NCBI GenBank assembly: GCA_003254885.1
Contig: QANT01001429.1
Span: 1 to 64,000, forward strand
Length of the DNA: 64,000 nucleotides
Direction of reading: 5' to 3'
Source: Purshia tridentata
Lineage: Eukaryota; Streptophyta; Magnoliopsida; Rosales; Rosaceae
Below the pieces are notes generated by a model that ran no database searches, was not told the origin of the DNA, and was given only the letters and a program-made list of their open reading frames with translations. How positions within the stretch are numbered: position 1 is the stretch's first letter; each line of letters opens with the position of its first letter. Shown piece after piece: positions 37,841-49,461 of this stretch. The position numbers were made by a program, and so were the translations under genes.

Positions 37841-40520
37841 CTACAAACATATACTGCAAGGGTTGCAACAGGTTATTCTACAACAGCAACAAGGCCGTAC
37901 CTTCGGACATTTAGGACAAGAGCATTTCCATTTGCAACAAGAGCAATCAGGACATGAACAACACAATGGAAAAATGCAACAGTTTCTGCTGCATGAAATA
38001 TTTTTGCAGCAATTGGATCGGGGACATGAGCAGCAACATCGCCACTTGGGTGTCAGACAGCTGAAACATGAAAGACAGTTACATGGACTGCAAGAACAGC
38101 AGCGTGGCATTTCTAGATGAAGAGAGCACCCATCGCAACAGCAACAGCAACAGCAAAGCCACGACATGCTAAAACAGGGCATTCCACTGCACCACAAACT
38201 TACTTATGTCATATTTGGAAGTTTAATGTTTATGCATTTTGTCTAATTGATAGATTCTGCATCTACAGAAGAAAAAAGAAACTAGCTGATTTCTTCTGAG
38301 TTTGTTCGTCTGAACATGTTAATCTTTCCACCACTGTTTATTGTATGCAAAGGTCAATATGTTATTAATTGTAGGACCCTAAAACAAAAAATGTTTGTTC
38401 CCCGCCTCCTCTGCTAATTCCATCAATCATAAGAATGTTAGGCAGGACAATCTTAAAAAGCCTACAAGTCTTTCCAATATTGAATGAAAGATGTTCGGAG
38501 TTCTTAACTAATTAGCAATACAACCAGGCAGTTAAATGGTGCTATAATAATGTTTCAACTGTTTTTGCATATTGCAGCTGCAGTCTATTACTAAACTTAA
38601 TTTCATCTTAATGAGCTGAAGGATAATCCTAGCATACAAAACTCATAAGCTAACATAACTTTTTATAAGAAAGAAAGGAAAAAGAAAATGGTACCAGAGC
38701 CATTTCCAGAAGCTGCATGACCGGCGTTTCTTTCGATTTCTGTTTGAAAGAGAAAAATAAAAATGCAATAATCATAACCCACATAAGGTACACTAAACTT
38801 TAGAAAAAAAAATTTGTGACTTTTCTCTTACGTAGGTATTAAAGGATCTGGGTTTGCAGCCACAAAATCGACAATCCTGCAAAATAATCATGTTCAATCT
38901 ACTACAGGTTTGCTAACACTATATATAAAGAGAATCACCACCTTGTTCTTACATGAACAGGGCAAATAAAATTAAAGAAGTTTCAGTTGAATTTCTTTTA
39001 CATAAACTTTCAGAACCATATGCCACACATGCTAACAATAGAAAATCTAACATACTCTTTGCAGCATCTGGTAGCAGGTTGAAGACGTTCAACAGATTTT
39101 AGTTCCTCCTGCACGAAAAAAATTAATCAAATTGTTACCTCACAAAAGAAACTAAATAGAAACAAATCAAGTAAATAGCAACAACAGGTAAGAGGTAACT
39201 TGTCAGTGGAAACATGCTGGACTCAATTATGAAAAGCACCTTGACTCCACTCAGAACAGCAGATTATTTACTTCCTAATTCAATTATGCAGTGGAATTAT
39301 GATATATATGTATATATGTGTGTGTGTGTACTGGGGAGAGCTACCACATTAACAATAGCAGGAACCTGATGACAGAAGTTTTAACATGAGAATGAGAAAT
39401 GGACTGAAAATATATTTTTGGAAAGAAGCGTGAATAGGCTCCTCCCCCCTCATCTCAGCCCCTCATTGGGGACCTATAATTGACCCCAAGTGTTGCATTA
39501 ATGCAAAAACAAAAACACAATCATGGACTTGCCTAAATTCATCTAACTAATACAATATCACTAAGTCAAGTTGGTTAACTGGTCTCTACAATTGAAGATT
39601 ATGCAGAACAGGTAGCAATAGTTCACAGAGTTCATCCTCCATGCCGCTTGCTGCTGGACATTGGGTTTTGCAGTGTTGAACAGAGATAACTACAGTCAAA
39701 TCTCACCTGCAGTATAGAACTGATCGAAAATTTTCCAACCAGGCAACAGAGGAGTATCATTCATTGGATCGACCTATAAGATTACTAGCCAGACACCATC
39801 ATGTCGTTCAGAGGGTCAGAAACTTTCTAGTCAATTAGTCCATAAAACAGAGCAATCCAAAATATTTACATGGTGTATAGCAATTAGGATTAGTCTCCAC
39901 CAAGATAGTTTTTATTCCATTTTTTACTTTAAGCGAAGTGTTAAACCAAAAGATTGTCTAGCTTTATGAATACACCCTATAGTGGAGATTTTCTTAGTCA
40001 TGGTCTTATAATTCACAAAAATGTAAGTCGTACCTTTTCAGTTTTCACATAATAAAGATGAAGCTAATCAAATTAAAAAAAGAAAAAACTTTTTGCTTCG
40101 AATGAAAGAAACAGAAAGCTTTTTCATCCAAGAACGATGTTTTATTTACAGTCGACTACTCAAAAACTTCATTAGCTTGTTTTTAGCAATAAAAAGACAA
40201 AGAAGACTTGCAATCATTCCAAGTTTTGATTTTCAACTCAAAGAGACTTTAATATGCAACTCAAACACAGAATTAGCAAATGCATTAACTAGTAAATCAC
40301 TAAATCTAGCCCCCTGTTACTAACAAATGCGCAACCAGACATATATGCTAAGTAAAATTTAATCTGAACCCACCTCAAGAAAACCAATCTCCCTCTCAAG
40401 CATCTGAACCCTGGCCGTTTCTCTTCGCTTGCCGTATAAATCTGGATACTGTGGCGGCGACTTTGGGCACGGCGGCGGCAGAGAAGGAACCGACGCAGAA
40501 CAACCAGACGGAGCTGCCAT
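37841..40520 (-). CDS. AGG3: type-C heterotrimeric G protein gamma subunit (AGG3/GS3-like)
   Basis: Five small exons, 40374-40520, 39056-39108, 38832-38876, 38695-38739 and 37841-38186, join in phase to 211 aa. The N-terminal half is the G-gamma-like domain: YPDLYGKRRETARVQ, LEREIGFLEEELKSVERLQP, then NPDPLIPTNRKKRRS, including the DPL motif that contacts G-beta. After FWKWLCG comes a ~115-residue tail in which about 40% of residues are Cys, including a run of seven. There is no CaaX box; the tail replaces it. This is the plant-specific class of Arabidopsis AGG3 and rice GS3/DEP1, plasma-membrane partners of G-beta that affect organ and seed size and stress signalling. An in-frame ATG at 40574 could add 18 residues, but MAAPSG aligns better with AGG3. 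Intron 1 is 1265 bp. Confidence 0.93.
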
Positions 40521-43500
40521 TTCTGTCAGACTAACTATTCTCCGGCCACTGCTACTAGTAGTTACCAAACCCAATTCTTGAATGACCGAACTCAGACCCA
40601 GAAATGAAGCAACGATGGTAAAGATTTCAGAGTAGTACTAGTAGTAGTAATGCTACTAGTACTACCGGTAGCAGTAGCTAGTAACAGAGAGCAGTAGCAC
40701 TGAAGCAGAAGCAGTAATGGGGTAAGTGAAAAAACGAGAAGCGGCAAATGATGGTAGGTGTGAATGGTATACAAAAAGTCAGTGGTAGAGGCAGTAATTA
40801 GGGTCTCTGACAAGGATAATTACGACCCAGAACCACAAATTTTAAAAACAAGGAAAGGGTTGTACAGGGAAATTAAACAGCACCCGAGAGAGTGCATAAA
40901 TGCTAGCAGCAGAGAGTGTATCATATTGAGCTTTGCAGCAGCAGAGAGTGTATCATATGGAGCTTTGCAGCAGCAGAGGATTAATGGTGGGTTTGGTTTA
41001 AAGGGTAAGTTATAATGAGGCTAAAAAGAGAGTCATTATTGTCACTCACACAGTCTATGAGTGAATGTTTTCATTTTTCAATTAAAGCTAAAAAGAAAGA
41101 GAGAAAGAGGGAGGGATCGAGGCACAACATCTTTGTGCATGGTTCGTAATAGCCGATAAATAATAGTGATAATAGTAAAGACGGCTGTGATAAAAGCCTG
41201 CAACTGCAAGTGTCTGTACGAACCCATTTGGCAAAGTTTGAGACTTTGGGAGAGTGAGAGGCTTTGATCAAATTTGAGTGAGATTTTGGAGAAACAAGAC
41301 CGAGAGAGAGAGAGTGTGTGTGTTTTGGTATTTTTATGTTTTTCTTTTTTCTTTTCTCTCTCTCTCTCTGTCTGTGATGGGGTGTTGCAGAATTGCAGAG
41401 GAAGAAGCGAAAAGCACGATGGGAAGTACCTCAGACCGCACGTGACCGCTGCGTAGGAAAGAGAGAGAAAAAACAGGTAGTTGTTTGTGTGTGTGTGTTG
41501 GGGCAAAAGAGACTTTGTCCAATCAGCCCTGATTTTGAGAATAACTACCATCTGGGTAATTTTCATTTCATGTCAAATTTACCTTTACGCTTTACCTTGT
41601 ACAACAACAAAACTTCGACTACTTTTAACCCCATTTTTCAGCCTTATTAGACTTCACAAATTTGTACACCATCTGTGAACGCAACAAGATTTGCACAAAA
41701 AAATTAAGTGTTCACTAAAATTTATTGCGCCACATTAACATCATATAGATACGTTATGCTAATGGATTATTTTTGTGTAAACCCACAAAACTCGTTTGAA
41801 CTCGTTGAGAATAAAATTTTTTTTGTAATTTTAAATTTTTTTTTATTGTTTGAATGTTGTTAATGTATGAAATAAGTATGGCGGGTTGAAACAAGTCAAC
41901 CAACATCCAACATATAAATATAGTAACAATCTAAGCAGGTGAAAAAGATCATATTGTGTTTACATATTATTTTTTCACCCGTTAATTTAACATGTCGTGT
42001 TTAGATTTAGTCATTTTTTATAAAACACGAACTCGCTAAAACATTACTCATTGCCAAATCTAACCATCACCAATTGAAGCCTAAATAAGAAAATAGAAAA
42101 ACATATATGACAGATATAAATCTCTTTTATGACATGACCAAAAATATGAAAACACATATAACATGCACCGTTTAGTTAAAGAAAAGGATTGATTTTAAGA
42201 ATAACTACCATATAAAGTAAATTTCAATTCATGTCAAATTACCTTTACCTTTGTGCCGAAAAAGGAAAAATTACAGTTACCTTGTACATCAACAACAACA
42301 GTCAACACTTTACAGCTTTTACCTTTGTTTTTAACTGTCACCAGCTGAAACCTCAAGGAGGAAATGGGTTGTTTCATTTGGGGTTTGGGGCCACCATGAA
42401 CAAAACTGACAGTGAGTTTATGGCTTGTTTATATAATATTTTTAACCATAATTCATTTCATTAGTTGTTTTTTTTTTTGGTTCATTTATTTCATTAGTTG
42501 TTGGGCAAATTTGAAAGTGAGGCATTTTTACCCACCACCCACTCTAGACTGTAGACTGTAGAGTATTTTTTGATACTAGAAATATTCTTGCACCAATATC
42601 TTTCCATAATTTAATTTCTATCCCAAAGTATGGTCTCCTGCATCGTCAGGTACAGCCAGAGAAATTTTGCAGAATTCAGTAATTCACCCCATGACCTATG
42701 TTTGTAATTAGGGTTTGACACTTGGGCTTCAATTTCCAACCTAAATTTACACTTAAAAGTGGTCCATAAACTCCCACACAACTGGCCCATTAATTATAGT
42801 AAAGCCGCACTAAATTAGATTCATTAACATATATTTCTCCCAAATTTAATTTAATAAGTGACCCGATATTTAACTTGAGAAAGATAAGTGAGATATGAAG
42901 TTAGGTAAATTTTGTCATATAAAGCCATGGATACTAAGAACATTTTTTTTTTAATCTTAAATTTTGACGATTTCTTGTTTATCTATGATATTATATGATA
43001 GTAAATACGAGATGAAGACAATTGCAACATATATAAATATAAAAAATATTATTTTCAGAAAATATACTAAACAACAAATGGAATCAACAGAGTGAAAGGC
43101 CTTGTGGGACCTTCACGGAACTTAAATCCAATGGTCCAATCCCAACCTCCTTACAAATATACTACAAAGCAAGCTCTGGCAAAAACCAATTATAATTAAT
43201 TAATTAAGTTTTAGCGGTTCCGTACGGTTCTCAACCATTTTTTGAACTCCACGCGCAAATCGGAAGGCGTGAGCACGTTTCTGGAGGGAGTGGGCCATCC
43301 CCGTGTTTATTCAGTCATTCATTCATTATCAGGGACTGGTGGGTCCCGCGTTGAAGCGACATATCATCTTAGCCGATGAATTCCTGCTCTTTCCCAAAGT
43401 ACTACGGCAAAAGAGCGGTCACTGGTAACGTGTCCACTTGGTTGGGCCCAGCCCGGTTACAAGCCCAAGGCAAGGTACTCGAAATGCTAACGTGAACCGG

Positions 43501-45002
43501 TGGTGTTCTTTAAGCCGTGTGTAATCATTGAGTCTTTGCTATTACTTGCCCGTGTAAGCCTTCACACGTGTGCTCGCTTTCAGTCACCCTGTTTGGAAAT
43601 GCGGCAAATGCCTCACGGGGCTGCTCTTACCCCTTCTATTCACATTCATTGGTACCAGAAACAGTCAGAAGTGTCTTCATTTTTGTGCTATTGGGCTTTG
43701 AGGTCATAACAAATTGGGCTGAGCTGGTCCAAGCTCAACTTCTCAAACAATACATAGGAGACTGTCTTGGACTCTTGGTTATGAATAAAATTATTAGAAA
43801 CTATTTTAATTGATTATGTACTGTACCCTTTTTTTAGTAGGAGAATAACTTGTCTGTATTTAGGATAAGGATGTGGCATTACAAATATGAGAGAGTGAGG
43901 ATTGTGTGAGGAATTCTTCAGGGAACGGTCGTGTCACGTGGATAGTACAATCTTTATAAATATAATTATATATGTTCTTATTTCAAGTAAAACTTATAAA
44001 TAAAAAAACGCATGACACCACACTAGATGATCATACTATATATGGATTAGGCTGTCCTCATTCAAAACGCTTTCAGAGTTGGGTGATTGAGTTCCGGAAC
44101 CCTCCTTCCTCTCATATTTGTGATGCCACGCTACAATTTATGTTATAGAGAAGTTTTTCTCGTCTAATAAAAGTGGGACTCACTCATGTATGATAGTAGT
44201 TCTCATTGGTTTTGGGACTTTTCAATTGTTGTTTGGGTCGGTTGATTCAAAGTGCTAATCAATGGCTGAAGATAAGCCAAAATAAAACCTCAGAGTACCA
44301 GGATCTTGACATGATGTCGTGCTTCTTCCATAAGTATTAGCAATATAGCATCAGCATAATCAATCATATGGAGTTGAATTTTTTGGCTAATTGCTTGCAA
44401 GGTGATAAAGGATAAGCATCTTTTGTTGCAATAATTCAAAAGAGTCATGTGCATGAACTTTTAACAGCAGAGTCTAAGTCCAATATTCAACTCCTAGAAG
44501 ATGCCTTTACCCGAAATAAGAACATCGTGCCTGAATGAATCCCCTCCTTCAACAATATTTATATACTTTCAAATATTCTCTTTTTAGACTTTGTTGTCAA
44601 ATTCAAAAAAGACTCTGACCCCTTTTTGAATTTTAGTAAGTTTGATATACGTTAATCAGTAGTTATCTAATATGGTATCAGAATCTTATTTATAAAGTAA
44701 AATAAAAATTGAATTTGAAACTGTCAATCTTTATTTTTCACTTTTTTATTGGTCTGTAAAGTATATTTTTTATGAGAAAGAAGTTGTAAGCTTGACATTA
44801 TTAGCTATTTCTTGAAAATTTTAGTTTTTGGAAATAATGGTTATCCAATCGTTATTACTCAAATCAGGAAAGCTCTTTAAAGTTTAAAACCCCATGTTGA
44901 AGTACCTCCAGCAGCAAACTGTTGATTCCACGCGACCCCTCTCCCCTTTCATTGGCTCCTGAGCCAATCATCCTCTTCAACAAGCAACCTTCATCTGTGC
45001 CC

Positions 45003-45033
<31 letters not shown>

Positions 45034-45295
45034 GCACATTAATTGCCCATATATATTCTTCCACCTGATACAGATTGTGTATACGCTGAGTCAAAACTTG
45101 CCAAACATTTGAATGTAGAAACCAGAAACCACCAAAGAAAGCTAGCTAGCATTTCTAGTTTTCTTAGTCTATCTAGCTAGCTGTCATTTTTTGGGTATAA
45201 AAACACCTGTGTACTGCAATAAGACAAGGAACTTGAAGTTGCTGATCATTGGTATAATACTATATAGTTGAGAGCAGTAGCAAATTAAGAAAGAG
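40521..45295. other. 4.8 kb intergenic region upstream of G-gamma and LURP-one genes
   Basis: The divergent promoters of the G-gamma gene and the LURP-one gene lie at the two ends. It contains AGT/ACT-rich simple sequence (40630-40700), a 32-bp tandem duplication (40904-40979), GA/TC microsatellites (41300-41370), a dispersed repeat pair (41528-41615 and 42189-42300) and a (CA)n(TA)n run at 45003-45032. Frames such as the minus-strand 41078-41566 are low-complexity and unsupported; they may lie in the 5' leader of the G-gamma gene. Confidence 0.45.
40904..40979. repeat. tandem duplication, period about 32 bp
   Basis: Two units of GCAGAGAGTGTATCATAT followed by TGAGCTTTGCA or GGAGCTTTGCA stand head to tail, with a third partial CAGCAGAG at the end. 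Confidence 0.85.
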
Positions 45296-46174
45296 ATGGC
45301 AGCGAAAACCACTGTGATGCCTATAGTTAGCAAGATGTATTGTTCCCCTTCTCCGGTTGTGCTTGTAGTAAGGAGGAGGCCACACGCAATAAATGGAGGT
45401 GGTTTTGTCGTCACAGATTGCAGCCAGAAGGTCGCTTTCAGGGTTGATGGATGTGGAATTCTGGGCAAGAATAATGAGCTGATTCTGAGAGATGGTAATG
45501 GAGACGCCTTGCTTCTCATTCGTCGAAAGGTATATTTGCATACATGAATACATGATGGTTTGGACAGATATGATGGCAAATGCATGTTTGAATTAATACC
45601 CAGAATCCATTCTCAACAGTTTTTCTCTGTTTTTCTCTGCAGGGCTCGATGGTTGAGGCCCTAAGCATTTACAGGAAGTGGAAGGTGTATAGTTTGGATT
45701 ATGAAGGATCAAAGGATCAGTCGGTTTTCAGTTTAAAAGAGCCAAAATCATGTTTGGCAAGGACTAATGAAATCACAATCTCCATTGAACCTAAGAAAAA
45801 CAAAGGATGGGACTTTGAGATCAAGGGTTATTTTCCTGATAAGGCTTGTAGTATTGTTGATTCTAGAGGCAACACAGTGGCACAGGTAACAATTCATATG
45901 TATTCTTAATTTGACCTTTCTTGGTTGCTAAAACTATTCATGTTCATAATGAATATATAACTTCTTTGTTTGTGAATTGCTGCTGAAATGTTTAATGTGT
46001 GGATTTGCTATTAATTACAATGAAGAACAGATAGGGGTGAAGAAGGAGGTGGAGGAGTTGATGGCAAGCAAGGATCTCTACCATGTTGTGGTGACGCCGG
46101 GCATGGATCAAGCTTTTGTTTTCGGAGTTATTGCCACTCTTGATTACATATATGGTGAATCCACCAGGTGCTAA
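45296..46174 (+). CDS. LURP-one-related protein (DUF567, tubby-like fold)
   Basis: Three exons (45296-45529, 45643-45885, 46031-46174) encode 206 aa, the normal length for this family. Diagnostic segments are FRVDGCGILGKNNELILRDGNG (in part), LSIYRKWKVYSLDYEG, SCLARTNEITISIE, FEIKGYFPDKACSIVDSRGN and FVFGVIATLDYI at the C-terminus. All match LOR proteins. The fold resembles the Tubby C-terminal barrel with a buried helix. Some members (LURP1) act in basal defence against oomycetes, but most have no known biochemical role. It is the neighbour expected next to SBT1.8 by comparison with Arabidopsis (At2g05910). Confidence 0.92.
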
Positions 46175-47469
46175 TTCGGATACTGAAGAGAAGCTTTCCT
46201 TCGGGTCACATCAAATCATGACATTTGTGCAGTTAAATTTTCTGCGTTAAAATATGCTGCTAATGCTCTCTTATTTTTCTTTTTTCCCAGATTGTTTTAA
46301 TGGATAATTTGCTTGTTATCCCAACCAGTGCTAAATGGGAACTCACTTGTAATTTTTTAATTGCTTGAACGTGTTTTTGTAACTCTTTGATTGGTAATTG
46401 GTGATGACATACTACTTCACATAGTTTGTGCAAATAAGACTATGATGCACCACCAATAATGTGCTTGACTGGATAAGGATTACGGCACCACACGTATTTG
46501 AATCTATCTAAAACCTATTTTATGAACCAAATAATTTCATCACCAAAAATAAGAATGGTCTTGGATAGTTCTGTAACTTTCAAAAGGCCAAGCACTTGAC
46601 GTACTCAGCAAAGACAAGCGACAAATTTGTGTTCGGTTTCAAGGGAGGACAAAGGGGGAGAGGAGATTCGACACATTCAAAATGTTCTCTTGCACTCTAA
46701 CTAAATTGCAAGAGACTGATGATCCAGAAAGTTGACATCTATCCACTTATGCAGACATCTCAACTTCATGTTTACCATCTTCACAGGTATCGGCACATGC
46801 CAGGAAACCTAAACATGAACTCGGTTGCCTGCTGCAGTGAACAAATTCATAGTGACCATTGGAACAGCAGCTGCAATATCTTGGCAGCAAGTAATCAAGA
46901 TATTAAACAGAAAAAGATTAAAAGCAAGTGCATGGGAAAATTCAAAACTAAATGAACCAACATCTAATCGTTGTCGCAGAGCATCCAGAAAATGCACATA
47001 TACTTCCGTTCATGCAAGGAACTAACTCAAGGTTACAGAAAAGCCACCAAGATGGGTAATCTAAGGAAATTCACAGTTTAAAGACTAAAGAGGCAGGAGA
47101 AATGTTAAAAGAAGCATACCAAGCATTCTTCAGCAACAAACTGATTTAAGCAATAAGTATCGCAATGTTCCATCACCAAATAGAGATGTAAAACTTGACT
47201 TAAGAATAACAGTGTTATCGCAACGTTCCAATCTTTTATCATCATAACTAAAGAATTACAACCTCAAATAATGATACGGTTATACAAGTTGGCCAAATTG
47301 AATCGGGAAAACAAAATCTCTTTCTATATTAACATGGAATTTGCAACACATTATCAAGGGCAGTAATTCAGTATCAGCTAATATTGTTGAAAGACTGCAA
47401 CTTCTGACATATTCCAACTGACACTGTACAAGACACAACTTTGCTAGTAATCAATCCAAAATTTATTCA
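46175..47469. other. 1.3 kb convergent spacer
   Basis: It lies between the 3' ends of the LURP-one and exchanger genes. Sequence composition is mixed, with short frames (46719-47025) that show no domain. It probably includes the 3' untranslated regions of both genes. Confidence 0.45.
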
Positions 47470-49461
47470 TCATACATCTACCAGTGGCAGTACAACCATT
47501 GATGTGCCTACCCTAAGAGAAATAAATACCAAATAGATTGTTATAAGGCCAATTCCTAAGGTCTTGTTAGGGCGCATGTCATTCCTGGGTAGAACAACAA
47601 GTGCCCAAATTAATCCTGAAATTAGGAATCCCATTGTATAAAACAAGCTACTATCTTTGGGAATAATGTATGATGCCGGTCTCTTAGACCAGGCTGCAAG
47701 CAACATTGAAATCCCTAAGCCAGCAAGTGTGTTGAACATAGGCCCTGCATAACATCCTGACATTGCAATCTGTACACCATCTCCCCCATTCATCGCCAGT
47801 GCAACATTCGACATTAAATCACCCATTGAGTTGCCCCATGCTAATACAGTCAATCCAAGGATTGATGGATTAATTCCAAGAATTACACCTAATGCCACTA
47901 GCAATGCAACAAGCTCATTTGCAACAATGTAGAACCAAATGATACTCATAAAAAATCCTCCCAAAACCCATGGAAACAGAAATTTGCGAGGCGGCTGGTC
48001 AGATCTGGTGTATAGATATGCAAGAACACCAAGAACACCACCAGAGACAACACCTATAAAATAGGCAATTTTTCCACTCAGTGATCCCACATCATCTTGG
48101 GCGTTCCATAAGAATACCAGAAGAATGGGTGCTAACATAGCACTGGCAACGGCATAACCTTTGGACCACCTATCCTCCTCAACAACAGGGATTGTCAACC
48201 GTCTTGGCAGCGTCAATGGAATCTCCAACAGTGATAACAGTTTAGAAGAAGAAGAGGTTGGCTCCAATGTTTCCTCCTCGTTCCAACCCCACAGTGACCT
48301 TGGGCTGTCTGTATTAGCCTTCAAACTCTGATTTGAATAAATTGCAACATTTGAAGCCCACATCCACTGAGGCAACTTACTTTGGAGGTAAGGCACGTCA
48401 CTGTCAGATTCGGACTCAAGTAGGGAAGAATATATGGATTCATCCTCCTCATTTCCCTGAGAAAATATACTTCCTCTAACCGGAAGCAATGGCGTTACGG
48501 CATCCAACCTTAATTTCCGAGCATGTTTCCTCAAAATCTCATTTGCAGCAACCACAAACCCATAAATAGCATAAATCAAGACAAATGCAATAGCACCCCC
48601 AACAGTAACCTTACCAACCATCAAAATGAGAGCAAGTGACATGAGGGTAAAGAGAAAAAAACATATATCTCTGATAAAGCATTTCCTATCAATCTGAACC
48701 CTCTTCTCAGCCACACAAAGAGATATAATCCCAACAACAATACAAGTAACAAAGACAGCTCCACCCAAAACACTATTAAGACCTACTTCACCTGCATCCT
48801 TACCCACAAAAGCAGCAATGCTCGCAAACACATCAGGAGCACCATTCCCAAGTGGAAGCAGAGTCACACCAGCCACTGTCGCGGGTAAATTCAAGAGGCT
48901 CGAAAGCTTCTCCAGAGAACAACAAAAGTAATCTGCGGCAGTATTACCCAATAGATAGAACAAAGCAGCCAACCAAATTGCCAACAGTGCATACCCCAAA
49001 ATGTTAAATTTCTCACAGTCACAGTAAAGGAACTTAATGTAATTAAAAAACCCGCCGGAAGTACACTCCGGATGGGCAATCAAGTACTCACATTTGCTTC
49101 GATAACCCTCGTGACTGAATAACCCGGAACATAGTTTTGGATTACTCGCTGATAATACATTGGAATCCGACCCATTAACACTGACACTAGAATTCGACGA
49201 AGAAACATTCACTTGGGCAATTCTCCTGCGAATAATTTCGACCCGATTACCCAATTTGCCAAAGTCATCAACTTTGGAGCTCCAACGAGGAGGAAGAACC
49301 GAATTCGAACCGCCCAGAAATGAGTTTCTAAGAAAACTATCCTGATTGTAGAACAAAAAGAATAATACCAAGGTGCAAATTCCATTGAAAACCCCGCGAA
49401 ATCTGCAATTTTTCTTCCCGAAAAAACACTTGGGTTCCATCATAATTTCTCCACCCGCCAA
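47470..49461 (-). CDS. CCX4: cation/calcium exchanger (CCX family), CCX4-like
   Basis: A single uninterrupted frame of 663 aa. An N-terminal hydrophobic segment (~29-40) is followed by a hydrophilic loop with several Asn-X-Ser/Thr sites and paired Cys residues. Two sets of transmembrane helices (~155-310 and ~435-660) then flank a Ser/acidic loop (~311-435). The alpha-repeat signatures of the Na+/Ca2+ exchanger superfamily are present: GNGAPD at 205-210 and GNSMGD at 543-548, as in NCKX-like CCX proteins. Expected role: antiport of K+, Na+ or Ca2+ across endomembranes; direction and ion are not predictable here. Lack of introns fits the plant CCX genes. The gene sits beside ALDH7B as in Arabidopsis At1g54115/At1g54100. 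Confidence 0.95.
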   Translation of the reverse strand: MAGGEIMMEPKCFFGKKNCRFRGVFNGICTLVLFFLFYNQDSFLRNSFLGGSNSVLPPRWSSKVDDFGKLGNRVEIIRRRIAQVNVSSSNSSVSVNGSDSNVLSASNPKLCSGLFSHEGYRSKCEYLIAHPECTSGGFFNYIKFLYCDCEKFNILGYALLAIWLAALFYLLGNTAADYFCCSLEKLSSLLNLPATVAGVTLLPLGNGAPDVFASIAAFVGKDAGEVGLNSVLGGAVFVTCIVVGIISLCVAEKRVQIDRKCFIRDICFFLFTLMSLALILMVGKVTVGGAIAFVLIYAIYGFVVAANEILRKHARKLRLDAVTPLLPVRGSIFSQGNEEDESIYSSLLESESDSDVPYLQSKLPQWMWASNVAIYSNQSLKANTDSPRSLWGWNEEETLEPTSSSSKLLSLLEIPLTLPRRLTIPVVEEDRWSKGYAVASAMLAPILLVFLWNAQDDVGSLSGKIAYFIGVVSGGVLGVLAYLYTRSDQPPRKFLFPWVLGGFFMSIIWFYIVANELVALLVALGVILGINPSILGLTVLAWGNSMGDLMSNVALAMNGGDGVQIAMSGCYAGPMFNTLAGLGISMLLAAWSKRPASYIIPKDSSLFYTMGFLISGLIWALVVLPRNDMRPNKTLGIGLITIYLVFISLRVGTSMVVLPLVDV

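Noticed and set aside
37863-38120. Gln/His-rich plus-strand frame
   Set aside because: It is the reverse complement of the Cys-rich tail of the G-gamma gene (TGT/TGC codons read as CAA/CAG on the other strand).
41078-41566. Minus-strand 162-codon frame upstream of the G-gamma gene
   Set aside because: It is largely translated microsatellite (Arg/Glu and Ser/Leu runs). It may overlap a leader, but there is no domain or conservation signal.
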